Below, piece by piece: positions 25,439-35,489 of a stretch of DNA of 64,000 nt. The stretch lies in NCBI GenBank assembly GCA_964516815.1, contig CAZEXK010000005.1, positions 1 to 64,000 on the forward strand. Direction: 5' to 3'. Both the position numbers and the translations under genes were made by a program. Position 1 is the stretch's first letter; every line of letters starts with the position of its first letter. The notes under the pieces were generated by a model that was not told the origin of the DNA, did no database searches, and saw nothing but the letters and a program-made list of their open reading frames with translations. The DNA is from CAIJNA01 sp964516815 (GTDB taxonomy: Bacteria; Campylobacterota; Campylobacteria; Campylobacterales; Arcobacteraceae).

Positions 25439-26266
25439 ATGAGAGCTTACAAACCAAAAGATGATGTACAAAAAAAATCATATTATAGTGACAGATTTTA
25501 TATTACACCTCAAACACCAAAAGAATCAATACAAAACGACAGCGTATCGGCTAATACATTTGAATTACTAAGTAAAGAAGTAGAGATTTTAAATTCTTAT
25601 ATTGAATTAGGACATGCAGTAATAATTATAAATGCAAATGATAATTTAAAAGCAATAAAGTATTTAAGAGATGAATTACAATACGACATGCTTATGGAAT
25701 TATCAGCAATTGATTATGTAGCAGCCCGTGGAGGATTTGAAATATTTTATGAAATGTTATCTACTACAAATAAAAAAAGATTAAGACTTAAAACATTTAT
25801 AAAAAAAGGTCAAGCAATTGAGTCAGTTGAGCCATTATTTAGAATGGCAGATTGGTCTGAGCGAGAAATGTATGATATGTTTGGAATAATAGTAAACAAT
25901 CATCCCATGCTAAAAAGAATACTTATGCCTGATGATTGGCACGATCATCCTTTACTTAAAACTTATCCATTACAAGGAGATGAAGCAGCTTCTTGGTATG
26001 AAGTTGACAAAATCTTTGGTAAAGAAGCTAGAGAAGTTATCGGTAAAGAAATAAGAGATGATGCAGCAATTGATAGATATGATACTACAAGATTTGCAAG
26101 ACTGGGTCATGAAGTTCCACACGGTACAAATATAAATAATGAAAACGAAACAAAACACGATAATATTTCATATCAAGAAAAAGATGGTGTAAGATTATTT
26201 GGAAGTCCTAGACTTATTACTAAGTTTGATGAAAAAGAATCAGTTACACTAAAGCAGAGGAAATAG
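25439..26266 (+). CDS. nuoC: NADH-quinone oxidoreductase subunit C
   Basis: 275 residues, starts directly after the nuoB stop. The core (FRMADWSEREMYDMFGIIVNNHPMLKRILMPDDW and HPLLKTYPL) is the 30-kDa subunit. An N-terminal extension of ~45 residues and a polar C-terminal tail make it longer than many homologues. Not fused to NuoD, unlike E. coli. Confidence 0.96.
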   Translation: MRAYKPKDDVQKKSYYSDRFYITPQTPKESIQNDSVSANTFELLSKEVEILNSYIELGHAVIIINANDNLKAIKYLRDELQYDMLMELSAIDYVAARGGFEIFYEMLSTTNKKRLRLKTFIKKGQAIESVEPLFRMADWSEREMYDMFGIIVNNHPMLKRILMPDDWHDHPLLKTYPLQGDEAASWYEVDKIFGKEAREVIGKEIRDDAAIDRYDTTRFARLGHEVPHGTNINNENETKHDNISYQEKDGVRLFGSPRLITKFDEKESVTLKQRK

Positions 26267-26267
26267 T

Positions 26268-27494
26268 ATGCAGCAAACTAATAGATTAAAACCTTTTTTT
26301 GAGAATATAACATTTCAAAGAGACGATAACACAATGGTTGTAAACTTTGGACCACAGCATCCATCTGCACACGGACAGTTAAGACTTGTATTAGAACTTC
26401 AAGGTGAAGAAGTAACAAAAGCTTATCCTGATATTGGTTATTTGCATAGAGGCATGGAGAAAATGGGAGAAAATATGATGTATAATGAATTTCTTCCTAC
26501 AACTGACAGAATGGACTATATAGCAGCAACTTCAAATAATTATGGTTACTCACTAGCAGTAGAAAAACTATTAGGAGTTGAAATTCCTAGACGAGCAGAA
26601 GTTATAAGAACAATGTTAGTAGAAATCAATAGAATCATATCGCATTTATTTTGGTTAGCCACTCATGCTCTTGATGTTGGAGCTATGTCTGTCTTTTTAT
26701 ATGCATTTAGGGAAAGAGAATTTGCAATGGATCTTATGGAAGATTACTGTGGAGCTAGATTAACACATAGTGCGGTTAGAATTGGTGGAGTGCCATTGGA
26801 TTTACCAAATGGATTTATCAAAAAAATGCAAGAATGGATGATTACTTTAGATGAACAAATTAAAGTTTATGAAGGTTTATTAACAAAAAATAGAATTTGG
26901 AAAATGAGGCTTGAAAATGTAGGTATAATAGATGAAAAACTTGCAAAATCTTGGGGATGTACTGGCTTAGCACTAAGAGGTGCTGGTGTGAAATGGGATC
27001 TAAGAAAAGAGATGCCATATGGTATATATAATGAACTCGATTTTGATATTCCAATTTCAACTACAAATGATTCATACGGTAGATATAAGCTTTATATGCA
27101 AGAAATGTACGAAACAATGAAAATACTAAAACAATTAGTGCCAATGTATGAACAATCAGATACACAGTTAATGGCACATTCTCCTGAATATATTTCATGT
27201 ACAAAAGAAGAAATGATGACGCAAAACTATTCTTTAATGCAACATTTTGTTTTAGTAACACAAGGAATGAGACCACCTAATGGTGAAGTTTATGTTGCTA
27301 CTGAATCTCCAAAAGGTGAGCTTGGATTTTATATAGTAAGTGATGGTACACCATATGCTTATAGGATGAAATTAAGAGCTCCTAGTTTCTGGCACACAGG
27401 TTTATTGCAAGATTTATTGCCAGGTCACCAGTTAGCTGATGTTGTTACCATAATTGGTAATTTAAATATTGTATTTGGCGAAATAGATAGGTAA
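26268..27494 (+). CDS. nuoD: NADH-quinone oxidoreductase subunit D
   Basis: 408 residues. FGPQHPSAHGQLRLVLELQGE and PDIGYLHRGMEKMGE form the quinone-site region of the 49-kDa subunit; VYVATESPKGELGFYIVSDG and the C-terminal GEIDR are also conserved. Forms the quinone pocket with NuoB. Confidence 0.97.
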   Translation: MQQTNRLKPFFENITFQRDDNTMVVNFGPQHPSAHGQLRLVLELQGEEVTKAYPDIGYLHRGMEKMGENMMYNEFLPTTDRMDYIAATSNNYGYSLAVEKLLGVEIPRRAEVIRTMLVEINRIISHLFWLATHALDVGAMSVFLYAFREREFAMDLMEDYCGARLTHSAVRIGGVPLDLPNGFIKKMQEWMITLDEQIKVYEGLLTKNRIWKMRLENVGIIDEKLAKSWGCTGLALRGAGVKWDLRKEMPYGIYNELDFDIPISTTNDSYGRYKLYMQEMYETMKILKQLVPMYEQSDTQLMAHSPEYISCTKEEMMTQNYSLMQHFVLVTQGMRPPNGEVYVATESPKGELGFYIVSDGTPYAYRMKLRAPSFWHTGLLQDLLPGHQLADVVTIIGNLNIVFGEIDR

Positions 27495-27503
27495 GGGAAT
27501 AAT

Positions 27504-27779
27504 ATGATTAGATTTGATTTAAGAGATTTAAAAACTGAGTTTTTACCTAGACTTGTAGATTTAATGAATAAGGAAATATCACAAAATGAAAATGGTATTT
27601 TTCTTTTTGAAATCGGAGACTTTACGGCAATTCAAATTGTAGCTGATACTGTAAAACAGAACAATTGGACTTTGATGAATTCATTAAAATTTAATGAAGT
27701 AGATTGGACAGTTGTAATCAAAAAGACTGCACCAGAAGAACCTTTAATCAGTAATGTTAATATAAAGGATAGTTTGTGA
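27504..27779 (+). CDS. small NuoE-position subunit of complex I
   Basis: 91 residues with no cysteines, so it cannot carry the 2Fe-2S cluster N1a of true NuoE (~160 residues). It occupies the nuoE position, as a short protein does in other Campylobacterota operons. Features: MIRFDLRDLKTEFLPRLVDLM and EVDWTVVIKK. Its stop overlaps the GTG start of the next gene. Possibly a structural linker for the altered electron-input module. Confidence 0.7.
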   Translation: MIRFDLRDLKTEFLPRLVDLMNKEISQNENGIFLFEIGDFTAIQIVADTVKQNNWTLMNSLKFNEVDWTVVIKKTAPEEPLISNVNIKDSL

Positions 27780-29791
27780 GTAAAATATATTTTTCCACGT
27801 GGTTTGATGAGGTAATTGATAATAGATTAATAGATGATGTTGATCAATGGAAAGAAACCTCTAATAAATTCCCTATGCAATATGACAGCAATAATGAAAC
27901 AAAAGCTTTTGTAGGATGGGATGGATTTGTTATTTTTACAAAAGATGTTGATGTAGTAAAACTAGCTGTCAATTATGCAAAGCAATATCAAGAATACTCA
28001 GAAATGTGTGGAAGATGTGCACCTGGAAGATGGGGTGGACGTATATTATATGATATGCTAGATAAGATTGCAAGAGGTGAGGGAGAATTTAGTGATATTG
28101 AACACTTAAAAGAAATATCTTCGACTATGACAAGCACTAGTAAATGTGAAATTGGAAAAACTGTACCTGTTCCAATATTAGGAATGATAAAATATTTTGA
28201 AAATGATTTTATTAATTTAATCAAAGAAAAGAAAAAATCTCCATGGTATGATATAGATGATTCAAAATACATAGCAAACGTAACAGCACCATGTACAGAT
28301 AGCTGTCCAACACACATTGATATTCCTGCATATATTGAAGGTGTGAGAGATTTAAACTTTTCAGCAACACTAAGTTCAACTAGAGAATCCATGCCTTTGG
28401 CTCATACCTGTGGAAGAGTTTGTCCACATCCATGCGAAGATGCATGTAGAAGAGCAAATGTTGATGAAGCAATTTCTATTATGGAATTAAAAAGAGTTGG
28501 ATCTGATTATGAAACTGATCATAAATTGGATTGGATACATCCACAAAAACCTAAAAAATTAAAAAAAGATGGCAAAAAAATTGCAATTATAGGAGCTGGA
28601 CCTGCTGGTTTAACGGCTGCATATTATTTGGGACTTGATGGAATTGAAGTGACTATTTTTGAAGAATTACCAGTTCTTGGTGGTGAGGTAACTGTAGGAG
28701 TTCCAGAATATAGAATGCCATTTGATAAGTATAATGAAGATATAAAATTAGTAACAGAACTTGAAGCTGTAACAGTTATAACAAATCATAGAGTTACAGA
28801 TAAAAGACTAGAAGAAATTTATGAAGAATTTGACGCTACATTGTTAGGATTTGGAGCTAGATTATCAAAAGCTATAAGATGTGAAAATGAAAATCCTGAT
28901 TACGAGGGTTATTGGGGTGCAATATCTATGCTTGACAAAGTGAATCTGTGGCATAAATTTTCAATTGGTAGTCCTGCTTCAAATGAATTAAAAGATAAAA
29001 CTGTAGTTTGTGTTGGTGGTGGATTTACTTCTATGGATGTTGTTAGATGTTCTATTAGAGAGGGTGCTAAAAGAGTTGTTATGCTTTATAGAAGAGATGA
29101 AAAAACAATTATTAAAAATACTACTGAAGAAGAATATAAAGAAGCTGTTGAAGAAGGAGTTGAATTTATATTTTATTCATCTATAGAAGAAATAAGAGAT
29201 GATAATGGAAAAATAGTCTCATTATTAGTAAATAAATTTGATTTAGTTGCAGACCCAAATGGTGGTAGAGCTCAATTAGTAAAAATAGATGGTGGTGATT
29301 TGGAAATACAATGTGATTATTTAATTCCAGCAGTTTCACAATCTTGTGACCTACAAATATTACCAAAACATTGGGAATTAGAAATGACATCATGGGGAAC
29401 TTTAAAAACTAATGGTAAGGATTTTATGACTTCAAAGGCTGGATTATTTGCTGCTGGTGATTGTGAATATGGACCTATGACTATTGTAAATGCAGTTGGA
29501 CAAGCAAGAAGAGCAGCATCAGTTATAAGTAGATATATTTATAGTGGTGTTGCATCTTTAACTGACGATGAAATTATGGAAGACCATATGAATAAACTAA
29601 AAGTTTATAATAAAAATGAAACAGTTACTGGATGGATGCCAGGAATTCCAAGAGAAGTATCTGAGAAATTAGATGTAGATATAAGAAAAACAAATAATAA
29701 TGAAGTAAATTTTGGATTTACTGCACAAGAAGCACAAGCAGAAGCTGAGAGATGTATGAGATGTTATTATTTAGGGATGGTTGCAGTATGA
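27776..29791 (+). CDS. NuoF replacement: NuoF-type Fe-S region fused to GltD-like flavoprotein
   Basis: 671 residues, GTG start in a GTGA overlap with the gene before, with AAAGGA upstream. Residues ~70-145 resemble the C-terminal Fe-S part of NuoF (CGRCAPGRWGG, C78 and C81, later C124) but the third ligand is Gly84. Residues ~165-240 are the GltD-type Fe-S domain (C173, C177, C212, C216, C220, C224). Then a two-nucleotide-binding flavoprotein fold: FAD at GAGPAG (273), NAD(P)H at VGGGFTSMD, and GLFAAGDCEYGP. CMRC sits at the C-terminus (660-663). NuoF's NADH/FMN domain is absent, so the electron donor site differs from ordinary complex I; donor unknown. Confidence 0.88.
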   Translation: MSKIYFSTWFDEVIDNRLIDDVDQWKETSNKFPMQYDSNNETKAFVGWDGFVIFTKDVDVVKLAVNYAKQYQEYSEMCGRCAPGRWGGRILYDMLDKIARGEGEFSDIEHLKEISSTMTSTSKCEIGKTVPVPILGMIKYFENDFINLIKEKKKSPWYDIDDSKYIANVTAPCTDSCPTHIDIPAYIEGVRDLNFSATLSSTRESMPLAHTCGRVCPHPCEDACRRANVDEAISIMELKRVGSDYETDHKLDWIHPQKPKKLKKDGKKIAIIGAGPAGLTAAYYLGLDGIEVTIFEELPVLGGEVTVGVPEYRMPFDKYNEDIKLVTELEAVTVITNHRVTDKRLEEIYEEFDATLLGFGARLSKAIRCENENPDYEGYWGAISMLDKVNLWHKFSIGSPASNELKDKTVVCVGGGFTSMDVVRCSIREGAKRVVMLYRRDEKTIIKNTTEEEYKEAVEEGVEFIFYSSIEEIRDDNGKIVSLLVNKFDLVADPNGGRAQLVKIDGGDLEIQCDYLIPAVSQSCDLQILPKHWELEMTSWGTLKTNGKDFMTSKAGLFAAGDCEYGPMTIVNAVGQARRAASVISRYIYSGVASLTDDEIMEDHMNKLKVYNKNETVTGWMPGIPREVSEKLDVDIRKTNNNEVNFGFTAQEAQAEAERCMRCYYLGMVAV

Positions 29792-32067
29792 GTAATAGAG
29801 TTCAGCATAGAGATAAAGTAATCAATTTAACTATAGATGGTAAGCAATGCACAGGTGTGTATGGCGAAACTATTTTAGAAATAGCTAGAAGAAATGACTT
29901 ATATATTCCTACAATGTGTAATTTATCTAAAGTATCTCCAATTGCATCATGTAGAATGTGTGTTGTTCAAGTAAAAAATGTACAAGGCGATATATTATCT
30001 TGCCAAGAAAAAGCAGTTGATGGTATTGAAGTTACTACAAATAACAATCATCTAGAACATGAAAGACAAAATATTATGAAGCTTTATGATGTAAATCATC
30101 CCTTGCAATGTGGTGTTTGTGATAAAAGTGGAGAATGTGATTTACAAAATAAAACTTTAGAATTTGGAGTGTCTTCTCAAGAGTTTAGTGTAAGAGAAAT
30201 ACCAAGAAAAAATAAAAAATGGGGAATATTGGGTTATGATCCTTCTTTATGTATTATGTGCGAAAAATGCGTACATACTTGTAATGAAATTATAGGTGCT
30301 ACTGCATTATATATCAAACCAGGTGGTTACAAATCTACTATTGATATAAAAATGTCAAGGTGTGAACAATGTGGTGATTGTATTTCTGTATGTCCAGTTG
30401 GAGCATTGGTGTCTAATGCATACAAATATACAAGCAATGCATGGGAAGCAAACAAGGTTCCAGCTACTTGTGCTCATTGTCCTAGTGCTTGCGAAATGAC
30501 TTATGATGTTAAACATGCAGGAACGGATCGTCCTTTTGAATCAAAAATAACTAGAGCTACAAATAACTTTGAATATGGTTATTTGTGTGGTTCTGGAAGA
30601 TTTGGATTTGAGTTTGAAAATACAAATACATCAAAAAGCAAAGAAGATTTTACTAAAGCAGTAAATGCTCTTAAAAATGCAAATACTATTAAGTTTAATT
30701 CGTATATTACTAATGAAGAAGCTTTAATATTACAAAATTTAAAAGAGAAATTGGGATTAAATTTAGTTAATAATGATGCTAAAAACTATCAAACATTTTT
30801 AAATGAATACTCAAAAGTAAGTGGTAAGTCATTGTACTCAGCTACAAACAAGACAGTTAGTCAATCTGATATTATAATTATGATTGGTACTAGAATAGCT
30901 AGAGATAACCCTGGCGTTAAATACAATATTAATATAGCTACTAAAAAACAAAGAGCAGAGTTTATTTATATGCATACATTAGAAGATACTGCATTGGCAA
31001 ATAAATATACTCAATTTGTAAAATACAATTCTAGAAGTGAAGAAGCAGTTATAGCAATGCTAGCTAAAACATTAATAAGTGATATGCCAAAAGACATAGA
31101 ATCGTACTTTGATAGTTTGGATATAAAAAGTTTATGTGATGATGCCTGTGTTAGTATTGATGATTTTGAATTAATTGTTAATAAATTAATAAGAAGAAAA
31201 AACAAAACATTAATAATAGGTAGCGATATATTCGGACATGAAAATGCAAAAAATATTGCTAAACTAGTAGGACTGATTGAGATGTATAGTGATTTTAAAA
31301 TTTTACTCATGCCTTCTCAAACAAATACATTAGGTGTTAGTCTTATTTGTGAATTAGATGATGAAATTATTGGAAACACAGTAGGTTATAATGTAAATGG
31401 TGACTATACTATAGCCAATCATGGTGATGCAGATTTTAATGTACCAGCACTAAATCAGCAAGAAGGTTCATTTACTTCTATTGATTTAAAATTAATAAAT
31501 ACAAATGCTGCATTAAACTTTGATGGTTACTGTTTAAATGATTTAGCTAATGAAATATTGTTAACAAGTAAAAAATACACCATTGATTATACATATCACT
31601 TAAGTAAGAAAGCTCAATATAAAAATATAAATTTTGATGAATTACAAAATGGATATGATAAGTATGGAAATGATATAAGAGGTTATGAATTAAATAATAC
31701 TGATGTACAAAAAATATCAATTACTTTAGATAATATTAATAAACTAGAAGTAAATGAAGATTCTATTATTTATAGATGTGAACCTTTACACCAATTTAAT
31801 AAGGCTACTTCAAAAGCACTAATATTAAAAACAGACTTTTGTTTAAGAGGAAGCTCTATATTTGCAAAAAGTATAGGTATAAAAGGTGGTGATTTAGTTA
31901 ATATTAACTTTAATGGACAAGTAAGTCAAAGAAAATTTAAAGTGGATAAAGAAATTAAGGGTATGATTGCATTATACCCGACGTTTGATAATGGTTTAAA
32001 TAATGACTCTATTACATTAGATTATAGGTATAAGCAAGTAAACATTCAAAAAGTGGAAGAAGTTTAA
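29788..32067 (+). CDS. nuoG: NADH-quinone oxidoreductase subunit G, first copy
   Basis: 759 residues from the ATG at 29788 (ATGA overlap with the upstream stop). N-terminal 2Fe-2S region (MCNLSKVSPIASCRMCVVQV, later SCQEK), His-Cys cluster (HPLQCGVCDKSGEC), two 4Fe-4S motifs (CIMCEKCVHTC, CEQCGDCISVCP), then CAHCPSAC, which can hold an extra N7-type cluster. A molybdopterin-oxidoreductase-like domain without obvious cofactor follows. Relays electrons from the input module. Confidence 0.93.
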   Translation: MSNRVQHRDKVINLTIDGKQCTGVYGETILEIARRNDLYIPTMCNLSKVSPIASCRMCVVQVKNVQGDILSCQEKAVDGIEVTTNNNHLEHERQNIMKLYDVNHPLQCGVCDKSGECDLQNKTLEFGVSSQEFSVREIPRKNKKWGILGYDPSLCIMCEKCVHTCNEIIGATALYIKPGGYKSTIDIKMSRCEQCGDCISVCPVGALVSNAYKYTSNAWEANKVPATCAHCPSACEMTYDVKHAGTDRPFESKITRATNNFEYGYLCGSGRFGFEFENTNTSKSKEDFTKAVNALKNANTIKFNSYITNEEALILQNLKEKLGLNLVNNDAKNYQTFLNEYSKVSGKSLYSATNKTVSQSDIIIMIGTRIARDNPGVKYNINIATKKQRAEFIYMHTLEDTALANKYTQFVKYNSRSEEAVIAMLAKTLISDMPKDIESYFDSLDIKSLCDDACVSIDDFELIVNKLIRRKNKTLIIGSDIFGHENAKNIAKLVGLIEMYSDFKILLMPSQTNTLGVSLICELDDEIIGNTVGYNVNGDYTIANHGDADFNVPALNQQEGSFTSIDLKLINTNAALNFDGYCLNDLANEILLTSKKYTIDYTYHLSKKAQYKNINFDELQNGYDKYGNDIRGYELNNTDVQKISITLDNINKLEVNEDSIIYRCEPLHQFNKATSKALILKTDFCLRGSSIFAKSIGIKGGDLVNINFNGQVSQRKFKVDKEIKGMIALYPTFDNGLNNDSITLDYRYKQVNIQKVEEV

Positions 32068-34511
32068 TGAGTAATTTGATTACGGTTACTATAGATGGAA
32101 AACAATGTAATGCAAAAGAAGGTGAAACTATACTAAATGTTGCAAGGGCAAATGATATTTTTGTTCCAGCACTTTGTTATTTAAATAGATGCTCACCTAC
32201 ACTTGCTTGTAGAATATGTTTAGTTGAAGTCGATGGAAAACAAGTATATGCATGTAACGCTAAAATAAAAGAAGATATGCAAATTACTACAACTACTCCA
32301 AATATTGTAAATGAAAGACAAGCTATAATGGAGGTTTATGATGTAAATCATCCTTTACAATGTGGAGTATGTGATAAAAGTGGTGAATGTGAACTACAAA
32401 ACTATACTTTATACATGGGTGTAGATAAACAAAGTTATGCTGCAAAAGATGTTCACAGACCAACAGTAAACTGGGGTGTTATGAATTATGATCCAGGATT
32501 GTGTATAGTATGTGAAAAATGTACAACTGTGTGTAAAGATATGATAGGTTCAGCAGCACTCTCAACTGTTAAAAGAGGATCAGAACCCCTTGATAAAGAA
32601 TATAAAAAAAATATGCCAAAAGACGCATATGCAATGTGGAATAAATTAGAAAAAAACCTAATAGGTTTTGAAGAAGATAATTGCATTGATTGTGGAGAGT
32701 GTATATCTGTTTGTCCTGTTGGTGCATTAGTATCAAGTAATTTCCAATACACTTCAAATGCATGGGAGCTTACAAAAATACAAGCATCAAATCCATATTC
32801 ATCAGATTGTTCATTGTTATACTATGAAACAAAACATATTAGTACACACAGACCAAATGAAAGAAAAATTTATAGAGTTACAAATGATTCTCATTTTACA
32901 TCTTTAAGTGGAGCTGCTAGATTTGCATTTGATTTTTCTAATGAAGTTAAAAATAAAAATGAGGATGAATTTAAAAATGCTATTGATGCATTAAAATCTT
33001 GTGATACATTTATCTTTAATTCATTTATTACTAATGAAGAGGCTACAATATTACAAAAATTAAAAGAAAAACTAGGTTTTAATCTTGTAAATAAAGATGC
33101 TAAAGATTATCAAGAGTTTTTAAGAAATTATTCTAGTGTAAGTGGTAAAACACTTTATGCAGGAACATTAAATGATATTCACGATTCAAATTTTATTGTA
33201 TCAGTTGGAACATATTTTAAATCTGATGCACCAAATGTTAGGTATGCTTTTAACAATGCTATTACATTAAATAAGGGTGCTGGTTTATACTTTCATTCTT
33301 TAAATGATACTAGTGTTCTAGGATTTGGGAAAGCTGGTAAAACTATACAAACTATACAAAATAAACCATTAAGTGAAGAGTCTGTATTATATTTTATACT
33401 GGATCAATTTGCAAAAAATTTACCTAAGGATACTGAGGATTATTTACAAAGCTTAAGAGAAGAAAAAACTAAAAATGTAAGTGAAACTATAAAAGAAACA
33501 GTTGTAAGTACTAGCAAAGATGAACAAACAGGTGAAGAAAAAGAAGTAAAAAGCATAGTATCTAAAGTAGTTAATAAAGAAGTGAAATATACACACACAA
33601 AACTATTAGATGAAATGGGTGCAAATGCTACTTTACTTGAAACTCTTGAACTAATGTTAGCTAAAAAAGATAAATTTTCTTTAGTTGTAGGTGCTGATTT
33701 ATATACACATCCTAATGCTAAAAACTTAGCAAAACTTTGTGCAATGATTGAAAAATACACCGAATTTAATTTAATAATAATTCCATCTCAAACCAATACT
33801 TTGGGTGTTAGTTTATTATGTCAATTAGATGAGGAAATAAAAGGAAAAACATTTGCATATAATATGAAAGCAGATTATGAAATATCTGCTTTAGGTGATG
33901 CAAACTTAGATATGCCAACACTAAATCAACAAGAAGGTACATTTACAAATATAAATAAAAGAGTAGTACCTACAAATGCAGGTGTTGAATATGGCGGTTA
34001 TACTTTGAATGATTTGGCAAATGAAATTTTAGATGATAAAAAAATAAATACAATTGATTATACTAAAGAAATATTTAATAATATAGACTTTGATAATCTA
34101 GAAAATAGTTTTAAAAATGATGGAAGTGAAAATAGAGGGTATGTTTTACAAAGTAATGAGGTTGAGATTGATGAAATGATAGAAAAATCATCACAAAATG
34201 TAATTGAAGGCACAATAATTTATAATGCAAATCCTATTAATCAGTTTAATGAATTTACAGCAAAAGCTAATGAATTTAAAAATGATAGCGTTTCACTATA
34301 TGTTAGTAAAAGTACACTTGAATCATTACAATTACAAGAAAATGATGAAGTTAATATTACAACAAATACAGGTTCTATTGATTTGGGTATTAGAGTTGAT
34401 AATCAACTAGATGGAAACATATCATATGTTCCTACATATGATAAAACTATAAATACAAAAATGTTATTTGAATCGTATAGATTTACAAATGCAAATATTA
34501 AAAAGGTATAA
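32067..34511 (+). CDS. nuoG: NADH-quinone oxidoreductase subunit G, second copy
   Basis: 814 residues, TAATG junction with the first copy. It keeps the 2Fe-2S ligands (ALCYLNRCSPTLACRICLVEV), HPLQCGVCDKSGECELQ, CIVCEKCTTVC and CIDCGECISVCP. The CxxCxxxC that follows in copy one is reduced to a single Cys (YSSDCSLLY), so the extra N7-type cluster is missing. A charged insert (~470-510, rich in Lys/Glu/Thr) precedes its C-terminal part. Paralogue of the preceding gene; tandem NuoG proteins are known in this bacterial group. Confidence 0.93.
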   Translation: MSNLITVTIDGKQCNAKEGETILNVARANDIFVPALCYLNRCSPTLACRICLVEVDGKQVYACNAKIKEDMQITTTTPNIVNERQAIMEVYDVNHPLQCGVCDKSGECELQNYTLYMGVDKQSYAAKDVHRPTVNWGVMNYDPGLCIVCEKCTTVCKDMIGSAALSTVKRGSEPLDKEYKKNMPKDAYAMWNKLEKNLIGFEEDNCIDCGECISVCPVGALVSSNFQYTSNAWELTKIQASNPYSSDCSLLYYETKHISTHRPNERKIYRVTNDSHFTSLSGAARFAFDFSNEVKNKNEDEFKNAIDALKSCDTFIFNSFITNEEATILQKLKEKLGFNLVNKDAKDYQEFLRNYSSVSGKTLYAGTLNDIHDSNFIVSVGTYFKSDAPNVRYAFNNAITLNKGAGLYFHSLNDTSVLGFGKAGKTIQTIQNKPLSEESVLYFILDQFAKNLPKDTEDYLQSLREEKTKNVSETIKETVVSTSKDEQTGEEKEVKSIVSKVVNKEVKYTHTKLLDEMGANATLLETLELMLAKKDKFSLVVGADLYTHPNAKNLAKLCAMIEKYTEFNLIIIPSQTNTLGVSLLCQLDEEIKGKTFAYNMKADYEISALGDANLDMPTLNQQEGTFTNINKRVVPTNAGVEYGGYTLNDLANEILDDKKINTIDYTKEIFNNIDFDNLENSFKNDGSENRGYVLQSNEVEIDEMIEKSSQNVIEGTIIYNANPINQFNEFTAKANEFKNDSVSLYVSKSTLESLQLQENDEVNITTNTGSIDLGIRVDNQLDGNISYVPTYDKTINTKMLFESYRFTNANIKKV

Positions 34512-34513
34512 GA

Positions 34514-35476
34514 ATGTTTGAAAACGATATATTCATGACAGTTGTAAAAGTCTTAGTAATACTAGGTGTATTTTCTGCATTGGCAGGGTTTACTACATAT
34601 TTTGAAAGAAAAGTATTAGCATTTATGCAAAGAAGATTGGGACCTATGCATGTTGGACCATTTGGATTATTGCAAGTTTTAGCAGATGGTATTAAATTAT
34701 TCACAAAAGAAGACTTTATTCCACAACATGCAAATAAACTAATATTTATGATAGCACCAATAATAACAGCTGCAACAGCATTTATTGCTATGAGTGCTAT
34801 ACCATTTTTACCAGGAGTTATTGTCTCAGATGTTAATGTTGGTATATTATTTGTGTTAGGAGCAATGGCTAGTGGTTTATATGGTCCATTATTAGGTGGA
34901 ATGTCACAAGCAAATAAATGGGGTTTGTTAGGAGGCGCAAGAACTGCAATTCAATTACTTTCTTACGAAGTAGTAACGGGACTTTCAATTATAGCTCCAA
35001 TTATGATGGTTGGATCATTGAGTTTAATAGATATTAATAATTATCAAAATGGGGGCGTACTTTCATGGATTATTTTTTCTCAACCACTTGCGTTTATTTT
35101 ATTTCTAATAGCAGGATTTGCTGAAACAAATAGAACACCATTTGATTTATTAGAACATGAAGCAGAAATTATAGCAGGATATGCAACTGAGTATTCTGGT
35201 ATGAGATGGGGTATGTTTTTTATTGGAGAATATGCTAACTTATTTACTATAGCATTTTTAACATCTTTATTATTTTTAGGTGGTTTTAATGATTTATGGT
35301 TTATCCCAGGGGCAATAGCAATCATTTTAAAAGTAATGATATTAATATTCTTATTTTTATGGACAAGAGCTGCTTGGCCACATGTAAGACCAGATCAACT
35401 TATGTGGTTATGTTGGAAAATACTAATGCCATTAGGATTATTAAACATACTAGTAACAGCAATAGTATTAATATAG
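34514..35476 (+). CDS. nuoH: NADH-quinone oxidoreductase subunit H
   Basis: 320 residues, eight helices. FTTYFERKVLAFMQRRLGP, the acidic loop AETNRTPFDLLEHEAEIIAGY and EYSGMRWGMFFIGEYAN are the quinone-site signatures. Links the peripheral arm to the membrane arm. Confidence 0.97.
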   Translation: MFENDIFMTVVKVLVILGVFSALAGFTTYFERKVLAFMQRRLGPMHVGPFGLLQVLADGIKLFTKEDFIPQHANKLIFMIAPIITAATAFIAMSAIPFLPGVIVSDVNVGILFVLGAMASGLYGPLLGGMSQANKWGLLGGARTAIQLLSYEVVTGLSIIAPIMMVGSLSLIDINNYQNGGVLSWIIFSQPLAFILFLIAGFAETNRTPFDLLEHEAEIIAGYATEYSGMRWGMFFIGEYANLFTIAFLTSLLFLGGFNDLWFIPGAIAIILKVMILIFLFLWTRAAWPHVRPDQLMWLCWKILMPLGLLNILVTAIVLI

Positions 35477-35489
35477 TAAAGGAGAGATA

